From Rhodococcus sp. OK519 (GTDB lineage: Bacteria > Actinomycetota > Actinomycetes > Mycobacteriales > Mycobacteriaceae), in NCBI RefSeq assembly GCF_003051005.1, contig NZ_QAOW01000002.1:434001-498000 (forward strand): a DNA stretch of 64,000 nucleotides. The letters are read 5' to 3'. Both the position numbers and the translations under genes were made by a program. Shown piece by piece: positions 25,340-35,025 of the stretch; position 1 is the first letter of the stretch, and every line of letters starts with the position of its first letter. Under the pieces are notes generated by a model that worked only from the letters and a program-made list of their open reading frames with translations, searched no databases and was not told where the DNA came from.

Positions 25340-26085
25340 CACTTACCACCCTTCAGCAGATCAGCAACAGCATCCACAAGCGTCTTACCGCCCAGCTGCT
25401 TCCAACCCTTGTACTGGCCCGCGTTCCGCTGGCCTTCGCCACACAGCTGCTCCCGAATGTCCTTCACGTCAGACCCGATCGGGCCTACGAACTTCGTGAT
25501 GAAATCCTTGATATCTGCCACTTCCGCTGCACTCATCGGCACATCCCCCTTGTTCCCGCCGCCACCAGCGGCAATCTGCTTCGCCCGCTCAATCACCACG
25601 TCATACGGGAAGTTGTAACCCGGATCCCAATGGTCAGACTCTCGGAACGCATCACGGATCTCGATGTGCCCACACACGCCCCGCACACCCGCACGCACCT
25701 GATCTCCATTGATCTTCACCAGCGGAATCCCGTACTTCTTATGCCATTCCGCGTACCGCATAGCCGTGCGCTCCAACAGCTTCGCCTCACGAAGCCACCG
25801 GTCACGGGACCACTCAGCCCGCCCCATCACACACGTGTGCAAACCGGCCTTGTTACCCTTCGGCATCGCGCCCCACGCCTGCTTGTTGTCCGGGACGAGG
25901 CGCACCTCTTCACCATCGAAGTCCACCATCGTCTGATAGCTGCCGGCCTTCGTGCGCTCCAAATACCCGATGACACTGGTGTTGCCACCCTCGGACTCTG
26001 TGGTGTGCTGCACGATCACCTGCTTGGTGTTGTCAGCGTTGTTCCACAGCCCGTTCATCTGCTCTCTGTACGGATACAGATCCAC
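25339..26085 (-). CDS. Endolysin, N-acetylmuramoyl-L-alanine amidase
   Basis: A 248-residue lysin A with an Amidase_2 domain (about 1-170). Zinc ligands are the His of VIVQHTTES (H27) and GHIEI (H140), with DPGYNFPYD (D154 region) closing the site. It cuts the bond between muramic acid and the stem peptide. The C-terminal about 70 residues (from PMSAAEVADIKDF) are helical and may bind the wall. GTG start with AAGGGG upstream. No separate mycolyl-arabinogalactan esterase (lysin B) gene is visible. Confidence 0.9.
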   Translation of the reverse strand: MDLYPYREQMNGLWNNADNTKQVIVQHTTESEGGNTSVIGYLERTKAGSYQTMVDFDGEEVRLVPDNKQAWGAMPKGNKAGLHTCVMGRAEWSRDRWLREAKLLERTAMRYAEWHKKYGIPLVKINGDQVRAGVRGVCGHIEIRDAFRESDHWDPGYNFPYDVVIERAKQIAAGGGGNKGDVPMSAAEVADIKDFITKFVGPIGSDVKDIREQLCGEGQRNAGQYKGWKQLGGKTLVDAVADLLKGGK

Positions 26086-26104
26086 AGAATCACCCCTTAT
26101 TCAG

Positions 26105-27679
26105 TTAGACATTCACCGCTTGGAAGTTCACTGCCTCCTGCAGCCCCTTCAACAAACGCATACTCTTCGCAGACGGATCCTCATCCACCCGATCATCACC
26201 AATCGTCGCCGTCACCATCACCCGCTCAGACCGCGAATCCCGCACCTTCACCCCACGCATCCGGTCATACGACACCTCACCGTCATCCTCCAAACCACAG
26301 ATCGAACCAACCCTGTAGTCGTAGAACGCCAGGAACGGATACCCATCCATCACCTCAAGCGTCATCGCCCGCTGCCCGCGACCCTCATTCAAAGCCCGCT
26401 CAGCAACCTGATTCGCCGCAAACGTGTACCCCGCCTGCGCATTCGCGAAGCCCTCAGGGAACCCCAAGATCCCCATATCGGCCTTCGTCTTCTGATCCAC
26501 GAACTTCTGGAACGCCAAAAACACGTCCTTGAACAGCGACGCCAACAGCCCAGACAAGCCCGGCAGCACAGCCATCGACAACAGCGCGAACACCCACGTC
26601 ACCGCAAGCTCCGCAACCATGTCCACAAGCTCGTTCAACCACGTAGGCGACTTACCACCCACCACCACGCTGTAATACAGCGGATGCTTCACCGTCAAAC
26701 GAGAATTCGCCACACCAGACGACTCAGACGACCACACCACAGACGGAATCTCAGCCCGCCGAAACAAACCATCCACAGCATCCGCCAGGCCCGGCAGCAG
26801 AAACCCGCCCACAGTCGAAATGAACCCAGCAACGATCTGCCCCAACGCATCCGCAAGCCCATCCAAGAACGTCTGCGTGTTGATCACACCCGATTCCTTC
26901 GGGTTATCAACCACCTCAACCAGATACTGTGCCTTCGTCAGATACAAGTCGGGATGCGGCTGCGGATCACCAGGAAGCCACAAGCGGATGATCAGACGGC
27001 ACGACGAGTTATCCAACCAGCCCTGAAACAGTTCATCCAACGGCACCATGCGGGCAACACCCACAACCCACTCCGTTGTATCCAGGTGCTTCTTGAACGG
27101 GATCATCGTGATCGGTAGACCCAGACGCTTCGCGTTCGGCGTCAGATAGTGATCGATCACAGTGCGGATCGGGCCGATAGCGATGTCCTGCGGAGGGAAC
27201 TGAACCTCCGGCGCCGACCTCGGGTTACCGAACGCCAGGATCGCATGGAACCAGGCGTAGTCATCGATCAGCGACAGGGTGATCTTCCGCTGTCCCCGCA
27301 CACCCTCACGCGTCGCGATATCGACACGCCCCGACCAACGCTCATCGTTGTAGGTGACCGTGATCGGAACCACCGTACGATCCACCGACATACACAGTCT
27401 GGCGAACTCATGATCGGATGGGATGATGATCTCGCCCGTGCCGACCTGGTTCCACAGGAACTCGACCTCAGCCGACTCATAGTTGTTGACCAGGCCGAGC
27501 GCCTCAAGCTTGTTCGAGTAGATGACAATCTCGAACAGTGCGCGACCGCCCACCTTCGGATTCGGTTGCAGCACATCGAACAGCAGTGCTGCCGCATCAT
27601 CATCCAACGGCCCCGGTGTTAGATGCGCGTCCGGGTCGAACACAATCCCCAAACGATCATTCAGAGTCGCTGTCACCAC
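26105..27679 (-). CDS. Minor tail protein, ReqiPepy6 Gp37-like
   Basis: A 524-residue tail-tip protein. The region IYSNKLEALGLVNNYESAEV and DRTVVPITVTYNDERWSGRV (about 50-130), and the C-terminal block with AFYDYRVGSICGLEDDGEV, match the Gp37-like tail domain known from a Rhodococcus siphovirus. A central hydrophobic stretch (about 280-400) may pack in the tail lumen or meet the membrane. It overlaps the upstream gene by seven bases. Confidence 0.82.
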   Translation of the reverse strand: MVTATLNDRLGIVFDPDAHLTPGPLDDDAAALLFDVLQPNPKVGGRALFEIVIYSNKLEALGLVNNYESAEVEFLWNQVGTGEIIIPSDHEFARLCMSVDRTVVPITVTYNDERWSGRVDIATREGVRGQRKITLSLIDDYAWFHAILAFGNPRSAPEVQFPPQDIAIGPIRTVIDHYLTPNAKRLGLPITMIPFKKHLDTTEWVVGVARMVPLDELFQGWLDNSSCRLIIRLWLPGDPQPHPDLYLTKAQYLVEVVDNPKESGVINTQTFLDGLADALGQIVAGFISTVGGFLLPGLADAVDGLFRRAEIPSVVWSSESSGVANSRLTVKHPLYYSVVVGGKSPTWLNELVDMVAELAVTWVFALLSMAVLPGLSGLLASLFKDVFLAFQKFVDQKTKADMGILGFPEGFANAQAGYTFAANQVAERALNEGRGQRAMTLEVMDGYPFLAFYDYRVGSICGLEDDGEVSYDRMRGVKVRDSRSERVMVTATIGDDRVDEDPSAKSMRLLKGLQEAVNFQAVNV

Positions 27680-28509
27680 GGCCCCCGGTTCTTCGGATCA
27701 ATCCGAACCGTCACCGACGACTCCGCAGTCCCATCAACGAACCGCATCCCGCCCAGGTCAAACACCGAGTTCCGGGCGACAGGCACCCGAAACCGCCGCG
27801 GGTCCATGTCCTTGAACAGATTCTCCGCAGGATTCTCAACCACCAACGTGCGGTGATCCGGATCAGTGTCCAGCCGCAACACCTGCCCGGGCTTCAACTT
27901 CGGCAACGTCACCAAACGGCCATCACCATCCGGGATCTGCAGTGCGCCAGGCCCCTTCACGATCGCCGTGTAGAACGCCGGCCGATTGCCCGGATTCCGA
28001 AGCTTCACCGGCTTCTCACCGTTCACCCACGTCACCGTGCGCTCAAGACCAGACCACCACGGATACTCCGCAATCAGCGGCAAGTTGTACGCCTGGAACC
28101 CAAGCATCCCACCGTCTTTCGGGTAGACGATCTCCGGGACATCGTCCAAACGGACATCCAGCCACCACCAGCCAGACTCCCGCGTCAACACATAGATCCG
28201 AGACTGCACATCGAAATCGATCCCCTCAAGGAACGACTCAGACAGTGACCGGAACCCAACCTTCGCAGTCTGCGAAATGTGCACGGGCATCTCGAACTTG
28301 CTCGGATCGATCACCGACCCCAACCAAGTCGCACCCTCCTGCCGGGCACCCTTCGAAAACAAGTTCTGTCCAGGCGGGCCGTACGTGTTCGCCCAACCCT
28401 CCAACACTTGGATACCGCCGTCAGCAGCAGTCATATCCCAGACCGGGCCGTGGTTCTCTGCCCCGCACCAGATCACATGCGCACGACCATCACGAAACAG
28501 TTCACCCAT
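27673..28509 (-). CDS. Minor tail protein, distal-tail-like
   Basis: A 278-residue protein directly after the tape measure, where siphoviruses encode the distal tail protein. It contains TGWFDRG-free beta strands such as RIYVLTRESGWWWLDVRLDD and a C-terminal RIDPKNRGPW. A role in joining the tail tube to the tip is inferred from order. The second ATG was chosen for spacing from AGG; a start two codons earlier is possible. Confidence 0.75.
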   Translation of the reverse strand: MGELFRDGRAHVIWCGAENHGPVWDMTAADGGIQVLEGWANTYGPPGQNLFSKGARQEGATWLGSVIDPSKFEMPVHISQTAKVGFRSLSESFLEGIDFDVQSRIYVLTRESGWWWLDVRLDDVPEIVYPKDGGMLGFQAYNLPLIAEYPWWSGLERTVTWVNGEKPVKLRNPGNRPAFYTAIVKGPGALQIPDGDGRLVTLPKLKPGQVLRLDTDPDHRTLVVENPAENLFKDMDPRRFRVPVARNSVFDLGGMRFVDGTAESSVTVRIDPKNRGPW

Positions 28510-28564
28510 AATCATCCTGTATTCAGTTGTGTGAGGGGCACACCCGAAGATGTGCCCCGTCTAG

Positions 28565-31500
28565 CTACATGCGGTAGCGGCGACCGCGATTGATCTCATG
28601 CCGCCGCTGCTCCCGATACGCCGACTCCGTGTCCACCGCCTGAATGTTCGTGTTGCCGTATCCGACACCAGCAGACACCAGCGACTCGACCATGCCGCCC
28701 CAGTTGTCGATCGCATACTTCTCGACACGCGACCACGACGACTCCTGCAGATCCGCCCACTTATCGACCTCAATCTGCCGATCCGATGCGGTAGCAATCT
28801 GCGCTTCGACAGCAGGATCCAGGCGGGGCGCGTCCCCGAACTGGTCTGCCATCAACGTTTCGCCACGGAACAATCGGTCCCGGAAGCCCGGATCCGTCAA
28901 CGCCTTCACAATCTCCGACAGGCGCTGCATGTTCTCCGGATTCAGGACGTACTCGTTGACGCCGGTACCGTTGTAGACCGCAGTCAACCCCGGCTTGAGC
29001 ACGCCACCCGTATCGCGGGACACCCACGACAGCGGATTCAACCGCTCCCCAACATCCTTCGCCTTCTCATACAGATTCCGAAGACCATCAGTGAAGCCCT
29101 GAATCCGATCCATGATCTCCTCACGGACCGCATCCTTCACCCCGTCGAACAAGGCCGGCGCGATCTCCTTGAACGGGCCATCACCGAGCAGCTTGCCCAT
29201 CCCTGCGCTGATCGCATCACCAAGAGGCGACACCATCTTGTCGAACAGTTCCCCAGCCTTACGTGCCAGGAACCCCTTCTGCTCACCCTGAGACGGGCCA
29301 CCATCACCGCCACCCGGTCCGGGATCAACGAACGCACCGTCCACAATCGGCAGATGGAACTGCCACGGGAACATACTGTTCGTAGCACCACGAGCACCCC
29401 TGCCATAGCGGACACCCTCACCACCCGACGACTCAACATTCAGATCCGGGAGGCCCTCAACACCTGACAGCGTGCCAGCCATATGGCCGCCACCATCACC
29501 ACCAGGGTTATCGAACACACCGAACGACAGACCAGCACCCAAACCCGGTTTGATGCCCAGAGGGCCACCCGATGCAGGGTTGAACGAGCCCGTGTAGCCG
29601 TAACGCTGCCACGGATTCCGCCCCAACACTTCCGCCGCGATCGACAGCAGGAAACCCGAGCAGTCGAACGATGATCCAACCCCCGAAGGGCCAGCCCACT
29701 CGTACGGCTTACCGTCCTGCGCCTTCGCGAAATCATGACCGCGCTTCAACATCTCCCAAGCGGGATCCTCGCGTTGGACACGGCCACCGTCAGCCATCCC
29801 CCACTGGAACATTCCCTCACCAGATGGGTTCTTGCCCTGCAGTGCTGCCTGGTTGAACGCGAGTAGGTTGTCTGCGCCAGCAGCATTCACTGCGGGTACA
29901 GACATGACGACTTCGCCGGGCATCAGGTTGCGGAGGACAGAGTCCTTACCGCGTACCGCACCGGGTTCGAGGGGAACCATGCCGCCTGTCGCCATACCGG
30001 GGACACCACTGAGTGCACCGCCCTCGCCGAGTTCCTTGATCGGAACCCAATCCGGGAGACGGTTGCCCAGGAACGAATCAACCTTCGACCAGGCAGCGCC
30101 GATGCCGTTGTTGAAGACTTCCCGGATCACCCAGTCAATCGGTGCCGCAAGGTATCCCTTCAGTTTCGACCAGTCACCCTTGATGGCCTCAACGGCAGCA
30201 TTGAAGAACCCTGAGACGCCGGGCAGCTTTTCCCCGATCTTCTCGAACACGGGCAGGATGTCGTCCCGCCAGGTGTCCTTGATCGTGGATGTGAGGGTGT
30301 TCCAGCCTTCCTTGGCTTTCTCCTTGATGTTCTCTGTGACTGAGGATCCGATGTCGCCGAGCTTGCCCTTGATGCCGTCGAACGCGGGGAACAGTTTCGT
30401 GTCCCAGCCGTCCTTGACATCACCGGTTAGCCCGTTCCAGATGGTCCGCCAGTCTTCGAGCTTCTTGGGATCGAAGCCGTCAGCGAGCGGATCCTTGGTG
30501 CGGACGATGCTGCGACCCGGGCCACCGCCCTGAGTGTTGCCCAGGATCTCCTTGACATCATCCGTAGACGGGTTGTCCCCGGATCCGTCCTCATGACGAT
30601 CGCCCCACAAGCCGAAACCGGTTCGGAGTTGCTTCCACCAGCCGTCATCGTTGTCGTTGCGAAGCCACCGATTAGCGGACCGACCCAACCCCATCCACGG
30701 CGCCTCAAAGCCGCCTGAAGGCTCAGCCTCATCACCGAACAACCAGTCACCAGTCGTGTCCTTGATGACACCCCAAGTGCCTCGCCCAGTCTCCGTATTG
30801 TTCGCTCCAGGCGACCCAGCAGGCCCCTCAGAGACCGACCCGCCAGGAGCGCCACCACCCAACAAGCCCTGCGCAGCAAACACAAACTGCAGCGACTTCT
30901 CCACAAGCTGCAAAAGCAGCGTGACCGTGGACTTCACGTTGTCCCAAAAGTCAGCCATCTTCGAGGCGTTCTCGGGATTGTTCATCCAATCCGCGAACTC
31001 GCGCATCTTCTTGGTGATGCCCTCAACCATCGACTCGCCGGTCTTGTCCGAAGTCGAGAACAGGCCACCGATCACGCGCCCGATCTCAACGAACATGTCC
31101 TTCAACTGGCGGAACGCATCCGCCGACTCCTGAAGGAACGACCGAATCTTGTTCTGCCCCTCATCAGAACTCGTCCACTCATGAAACTTCTTCATGGTGT
31201 CTTCGAACGAGCCACTCAACTTCGGCAGAAACTCAGACCCGACAGCAGCAATATCCTGCAGCGCACCCAGCAGATCCGACAGGCCATTCATCAACGGCTG
31301 AATCGAGTTCTTCGTGTTCTCAAGGATCTTCGTCCAGTCCAACTTCGAAGAATCCGAACCCAGATCTGCTAGTGCGCCCTTCAGCCCGCCATTGATCTCA
31401 GTAGCGATCCCACCCAAGCCCGCCTTGAACGCAGGCAGCAGATTCGCCGACAGGTTAACAACCTCGTCACCAAACCCCTTGAACAGGTTCTCCTGCACAA

Positions 31501-32854
31501 GCATCCGCAGACTACGCCACTCGCCACCCAGCCCCCGAACCTTCTGCACAAAATCGCGGGCAGCCGGCGACAGATCATTCAACGCATCCCGGTAGGCGTC
31601 AGCCGCCTCCGACCCCGCCTCCATCGCCTCAGTCAACGAATCCTGCGCATCAACAATCCGCTTCTGCGCATCCTCATTCGCGCGGGCAGCATCCTCGACA
31701 GCCTCGGTGACACCTTGTTCGGCTTCAGCTTGGGCGTCCTTGGCGTCACGAACCTTCTTCGAGCCCTCGACACCGACGCGGGCAGCGTCAGCCGCCTCTG
31801 CCTTCAGGTCCTTGTTCCGCTGCTGTGTCTCCAGCAGTCGCTGCACAGCCTGCTCGTAGTCGATACGAGCGTTGCGTCGGTCGTCCGCATCCGCGCCCGA
31901 ACCGAACTGGTTGGCTTCGCGCAGCCGCTTACGCGCATCCGTTACCGCACTTTCAGAGGCCTGCTCATCCCAGTAGGCGCCACGCAACGAAAGCTGATAG
32001 TTGTCCAACTCCCGGCGGGCATCCACCCGCGCCTGAGTCAGCGCCTCTTCTGCCCGCTGTGACGCCTTCTTCGCTGCCGCAACACGCTTCTCACCATCAA
32101 CCTGTGTACGTGCCGCAGCCTTCGCGGCATCCGCAACCTGCCGCTGCGCCTTCTCCTGCTGCTTCGCAGAACTCCGGGCTTCCTTCGCAGCGTTATCCGA
32201 CTCCTTCGATGCCGCCCTGAACGCCTTGAACACGCCCGTAGAGCCGATAACGATCGTCGCGAGCGATGCAGCAGCAGCAGCACCCGCAGCGGGGAGCAGC
32301 GCGACCACACCCAACGCCTGCGACAGTTGACCAATCAACGGGATCAGCGACACCGCCGCCAAAGCAACCAACGCTGCTGTGGCCAAACCGACCGGATTCA
32401 GCAGCCCAGACGCCGCCCCACCAATGCCGCCGATCGTGTGCGAGGTTGAACTAGCCGCCGAAGCAGCAGCCTGCAACGCCGCGATCTGCGCCAACGCCGC
32501 AGTGATATCCATATCGACGTTCATGTGCAACGTGCGATGCATCGCCTGGAACTCAGCCAACTGCAACTTCGCCTGCGTGAAATCCAAATCCACATTGAGC
32601 GTGACCTTTTCGCCCGCCCCGAGCGACTGGAGCTCCGCACGAGCCTGCGTCAGATCGATCTTCGCATCAATCTTCACGTCCTCGCTCAACCCAGTGAGCG
32701 CAGCCCGCACCTTGTCGCGGATGTGGTCTGTGTCCGGGTCCACACGGATCTTCGGGTTCGGCCCCTCATTGAGCTTTTCCCGCACCTTCGTGTGGAAACC
32801 AGTCAGATCGGGTACCAGCTTGATCTTCGCTGAACCAGCCTCATACGTCGCCAT
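28565..32854 (-). CDS. Tape measure protein with NlpC/P60-like peptidase domain
   Basis: At 1429 residues this is the longest protein of the prophage. It sets tail length and passes through the membrane at DNA entry. It has an N-terminal KIKLVPDLTGFHTKVREKL type start, hydrophobic segments (about 145-220) and long Ala/Glu/Arg coiled coils (220-420). A C-terminal NlpC/P60-like domain (about 1045-1150) has SSFDCSGFL (Cys 1065) and GGGHMAGTL (His 1124), a likely wall-cutting activity during infection. Length predicts a tail of about 200 nm. Confidence 0.93.
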   Translation of the reverse strand: MATYEAGSAKIKLVPDLTGFHTKVREKLNEGPNPKIRVDPDTDHIRDKVRAALTGLSEDVKIDAKIDLTQARAELQSLGAGEKVTLNVDLDFTQAKLQLAEFQAMHRTLHMNVDMDITAALAQIAALQAAASAASSTSHTIGGIGGAASGLLNPVGLATAALVALAAVSLIPLIGQLSQALGVVALLPAAGAAAAASLATIVIGSTGVFKAFRAASKESDNAAKEARSSAKQQEKAQRQVADAAKAAARTQVDGEKRVAAAKKASQRAEEALTQARVDARRELDNYQLSLRGAYWDEQASESAVTDARKRLREANQFGSGADADDRRNARIDYEQAVQRLLETQQRNKDLKAEAADAARVGVEGSKKVRDAKDAQAEAEQGVTEAVEDAARANEDAQKRIVDAQDSLTEAMEAGSEAADAYRDALNDLSPAARDFVQKVRGLGGEWRSLRMLVQENLFKGFGDEVVNLSANLLPAFKAGLGGIATEINGGLKGALADLGSDSSKLDWTKILENTKNSIQPLMNGLSDLLGALQDIAAVGSEFLPKLSGSFEDTMKKFHEWTSSDEGQNKIRSFLQESADAFRQLKDMFVEIGRVIGGLFSTSDKTGESMVEGITKKMREFADWMNNPENASKMADFWDNVKSTVTLLLQLVEKSLQFVFAAQGLLGGGAPGGSVSEGPAGSPGANNTETGRGTWGVIKDTTGDWLFGDEAEPSGGFEAPWMGLGRSANRWLRNDNDDGWWKQLRTGFGLWGDRHEDGSGDNPSTDDVKEILGNTQGGGPGRSIVRTKDPLADGFDPKKLEDWRTIWNGLTGDVKDGWDTKLFPAFDGIKGKLGDIGSSVTENIKEKAKEGWNTLTSTIKDTWRDDILPVFEKIGEKLPGVSGFFNAAVEAIKGDWSKLKGYLAAPIDWVIREVFNNGIGAAWSKVDSFLGNRLPDWVPIKELGEGGALSGVPGMATGGMVPLEPGAVRGKDSVLRNLMPGEVVMSVPAVNAAGADNLLAFNQAALQGKNPSGEGMFQWGMADGGRVQREDPAWEMLKRGHDFAKAQDGKPYEWAGPSGVGSSFDCSGFLLSIAAEVLGRNPWQRYGYTGSFNPASGGPLGIKPGLGAGLSFGVFDNPGGDGGGHMAGTLSGVEGLPDLNVESSGGEGVRYGRGARGATNSMFPWQFHLPIVDGAFVDPGPGGGDGGPSQGEQKGFLARKAGELFDKMVSPLGDAISAGMGKLLGDGPFKEIAPALFDGVKDAVREEIMDRIQGFTDGLRNLYEKAKDVGERLNPLSWVSRDTGGVLKPGLTAVYNGTGVNEYVLNPENMQRLSEIVKALTDPGFRDRLFRGETLMADQFGDAPRLDPAVEAQIATASDRQIEVDKWADLQESSWSRVEKYAIDNWGGMVESLVSAGVGYGNTNIQAVDTESAYREQRRHEINRGRRYRM

Positions 32855-32880
32855 ACCCGGTACCTCTATTTAGTTATGTA
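32855..32880 (-). promoter_or_regulatory. Start-associated motif before tape measure gene
   Basis: Leftward reading gives ATAACTAAATAGAGGTACC ending near the tape-measure ATG, a variant of the block before the capsid and tail-tube genes. Confidence 0.5.
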
Positions 32881-33326
32881 GCCCCCAACCGGGCCAAATG
32901 TTCATCAACCTCGACGTCATCACGACGCCTCAACTCAAGCTCCAAAGCCGTTGTCGGATACGGTTTCAAATCCAGACGACCAACCTTGTTCCCATTCACC
33001 GCCAACAGGGTTGCTGTCAGCTTCTTTAGGTGGTTCACCACATCGCGGAGTTCCCGCAACTCTGGGGTGAAACCAGCCGGTGTGAGAACAGGTACAGCAG
33101 TGTCGTCAGGGTTGTACTGGTCGGCCCAATAGCGGGCCAGATCGGTGTCCATCGCCTGCGCAGACTTGTAGTCCGACCACGAGGGAAGCCGCTTCAAGAA
33201 CCGGAACAGTTCCGTCCACGGCCTCACCCCACGAAAGTAGTCGTACAGGTCAATCCGCAAGTGAACACGAAGATCCCATGCGATCGACTCGCCGAACTTG
33301 TTGATCAGTCGGACGAGCCCACGGAA
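32874..33326 (-). CDS. Tail assembly chaperone, frameshift extension (gpT-like)
   Basis: This is the second frame of the tail chaperone pair. It is probably made only as a fusion after a -1 shift at 33326-33332. Read from the shift it continues FRGLVRLINKFGESIAWDLR and then RIDLYDYFRGVRPWTELFRF, the usual look of the C-terminal tail chaperone domain. An internal GTG at 33260 could in theory start it alone, but the sequence upstream is clearly coding. It ends 19 bases before the tape-measure start and assists tail-tube assembly around it. Confidence 0.85.
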   Translation of the reverse strand, partial: FRGLVRLINKFGESIAWDLRVHLRIDLYDYFRGVRPWTELFRFLKRLPSWSDYKSAQAMDTDLARYWADQYNPDDTAVPVLTPAGFTPELRELRDVVNHLKKLTATLLAVNGNKVGRLDLKPYPTTALELELRRRDDVEVDEHLARLGAT

Positions 33327-33715
33327 CCCCCCGGCACATCATCCCCACCAACGCCAGCCTTCTTCGGCACCAGATGCGCCATGATGTCATCGAACAGCTT
33401 CTCCGTCACCTGGACAGGCTTCGCTTCGAGCGCCGCCCACAGCCGATCAATCTCATCCCCAACAAGCACACTGAGCATGATCTTGATGCCCTCGATCACC
33501 GAGGTCGCCTGCTCCGTCGCATCGTCCATCGCATTCAGGCGCGCCTGCAACTCCAGGCGCTCACCCACCGTCTCCGGAATCTCAATCACGATCGGAGGAC
33601 TCAGCGGAATCACATACGGCTCAGGCTTCACATACTCCTCACCCAAAGCCTCCGAACAGAACTGGTCCCACAGATCCACATCCTGCTTCGGCGTGATCTT
33701 CCGAACTGTACCCAC
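33305..33715 (-). CDS. Tail assembly chaperone, short form (gpG-like)
   Basis: A 136-residue protein, acidic and helical, between the major tail gene and the tape measure. MGTVRKITPKQDVDLWDQF at the start and a C-terminal VPKKAGVGGDDVPGGSVGS tail. The Gly codons near its end form the slippery site that yields the long product. The short form is expected in excess. Confidence 0.88.
   Translation of the reverse strand: MGTVRKITPKQDVDLWDQFCSEALGEEYVKPEPYVIPLSPPIVIEIPETVGERLELQARLNAMDDATEQATSVIEGIKIMLSVLVGDEIDRLWAALEAKPVQVTEKLFDDIMAHLVPKKAGVGGDDVPGGSVGSSD
33326..33332 (-). promoter_or_regulatory. -1 ribosomal frameshift site (G GGG GGT)
   Basis: The heptamer GGGGGGT fits X-XXY-YYZ in the frame of the short chaperone. 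Slipping back one base joins ...DVPGG to FRGLVRLIN... and opens the downstream frame. Such a shift is a conserved feature of long-tailed phages. Confidence 0.8.
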
Positions 33716-33740
33716 AACGACTCCCCTTCGACTCTTCTAT

Positions 33741-33884
33741 TTACTTGTCGGACTTCACAACAGGCTTCGGCAACTCCGGCCGCACCTGCTTCACCCGGTA
33801 GCCCTGCGCCTCAAGATTCACACGCTCAACAGCGGAACCCACACGCACCTCAACCCCCCGAGGGGACACCAACACAACATTCAT
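33741..33884 (-). CDS. Small protein between major tail and chaperone genes
   Basis: A 47-residue protein: MNVVLVSPRGVEVRVGSAVE, then a Lys/Pro-rich end. Small proteins of this form are common near tail genes of actinophages; their role is unknown. The longer frame upstream is antisense-like, so the internal ATG is used; AATG is preceded by GTGTGTGATG, with only a weak ribosome-binding site. Confidence 0.6.
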   Translation of the reverse strand: MNVVLVSPRGVEVRVGSAVERVNLEAQGYRVKQVRPELPKPVVKSDK

Positions 33885-33964
33885 CACACACCCACACACC
33901 CTCTCCCCCGAGAAGGAAACCGGGTGCCGCCCAGGGGAGAACAAGACGACACCCGGAAACTCAC

Positions 33965-34630
33965 CTACGGTGTTGCGTCCCAGCCCATCTTCTCCAGCAG
34001 CGGCTTCCAACCCGGACCACCGAACGCCCACGCAATCGCATAGCCCTCTTCCGAATCGACCTTCGCCTTACCGGTGATCGGGTACGCCATCGCAGACTCC
34101 TGGCCCGCGGACTGCTCACCAACAGACGTGATCTGGAACTTCGGCGCGATACGCCAAATGTAGATCGCATCATCACCCGCACCATCGATACCCAGATGCA
34201 GGTAGCGGTAGAAGCGGGTAGCCGGCGCGGTCGGCTCCTTGATCCACAGTTCGCCCGTGGTCGCGTCCGGGGTGACACTCGTCAGATCAGCACCCGTGTA
34301 CAACTCCAGCGTCTTACGCCGCGTCTCATGCGGAGTCAGCGTGATCGTCGTGTTCTTCCCGATGATGTCCTCACGAGACGACTCCATGTCGCCCCACGAC
34401 TTCACCTCAGTGGTCTGAACATCCGGGGTGTACGTCGGCGCACCATCCGCCGCGATCTTGCCCAGAGACTCGAAACCCACAGGCAGCGCCTGCAGTTCCG
34501 CGTTCGCGCCCGTAGTGAACGCAGTCGGGATCGCGATACTGTCGTCAGCGACGAACACCGCACCCTTGAGCTGCTTACGGATCAGCTCGTTCTTGAAGTC
34601 GAGCAGAGTGTCGACTGTCGTTGCAGCCAT
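33965..34630 (-). CDS. Major tail (tube) protein
   Basis: A 221-residue beta-rich tube subunit. Typical parts are LRADDIAIPTAF-like N-terminus (FVADDSIAIPTAFTTG), GKIAADGAPTYTPDVQTTEV and ESSREDIIGKNTTITLTPHE. It lies between the tail terminator and the chaperones, the standard place. GGAGAGCC before ATATG belongs to the repeated start motif and suggests strong expression. Confidence 0.9.
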   Translation of the reverse strand: MAATTVDTLLDFKNELIRKQLKGAVFVADDSIAIPTAFTTGANAELQALPVGFESLGKIAADGAPTYTPDVQTTEVKSWGDMESSREDIIGKNTTITLTPHETRRKTLELYTGADLTSVTPDATTGELWIKEPTAPATRFYRYLHLGIDGAGDDAIYIWRIAPKFQITSVGEQSAGQESAMAYPITGKAKVDSEEGYAIAWAFGGPGWKPLLEKMGWDATP

Positions 34631-34664
34631 ATGGCTCTCCTATGAAATTGTCTATTCAGTTGTT
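34631..34664 (-). promoter_or_regulatory. Start-associated motif before major tail gene
   Basis: Leftward reading gives AACTGAATA, then TTTCATAGGAGAGCC beside the ATG. It matches the block before the capsid gene. Confidence 0.6.
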
Positions 34665-35025
34665 ACTGGCGGCGCATCAACAGTTGATACGTCGCAATCA
34701 GCCGGCGATCATCCGGATCTATGTCCGGGATCTGCATGGGGCCGACAAGGCAGCCAGTGTCATCGACGAGGATCCCGTTGACCTTCGAAGCTGCGGCAGT
34801 CTCAATCAGCCTGCGGCACTGTCGGGCCATCGCTTTGGCCTGAGCTGCGGACTGCGCGAAGCACTCCACCTCAACCTCAGGGAAGTCCGTCACATCATCA
34901 TCAGTGCCACCCACACGGGACACCCGAATGTGCGGCATCGGCGTCTCAGGACTGGCCATCGTGCACGTGAACGCGACCTGCTCAAGCAGATCCATCACCA
35001 CAGACTCGGCGTCAGGAAACTCCAT
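34663..35025 (-). CDS. Probable tail terminator protein
   Basis: A 120-residue protein just before the tail-tube gene. Its alpha/beta pattern (DAESVVMDLLEQV, then VEVECFAQSAAQAKAMARQ) is typical of tail terminators, which cap the tube and join it to the head. It overlaps the upstream gene at start and stop. Confidence 0.75.
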   Translation of the reverse strand: MEFPDAESVVMDLLEQVAFTCTMASPETPMPHIRVSRVGGTDDDVTDFPEVEVECFAQSAAQAKAMARQCRRLIETAAASKVNGILVDDTGCLVGPMQIPDIDPDDRRLIATYQLLMRRQ

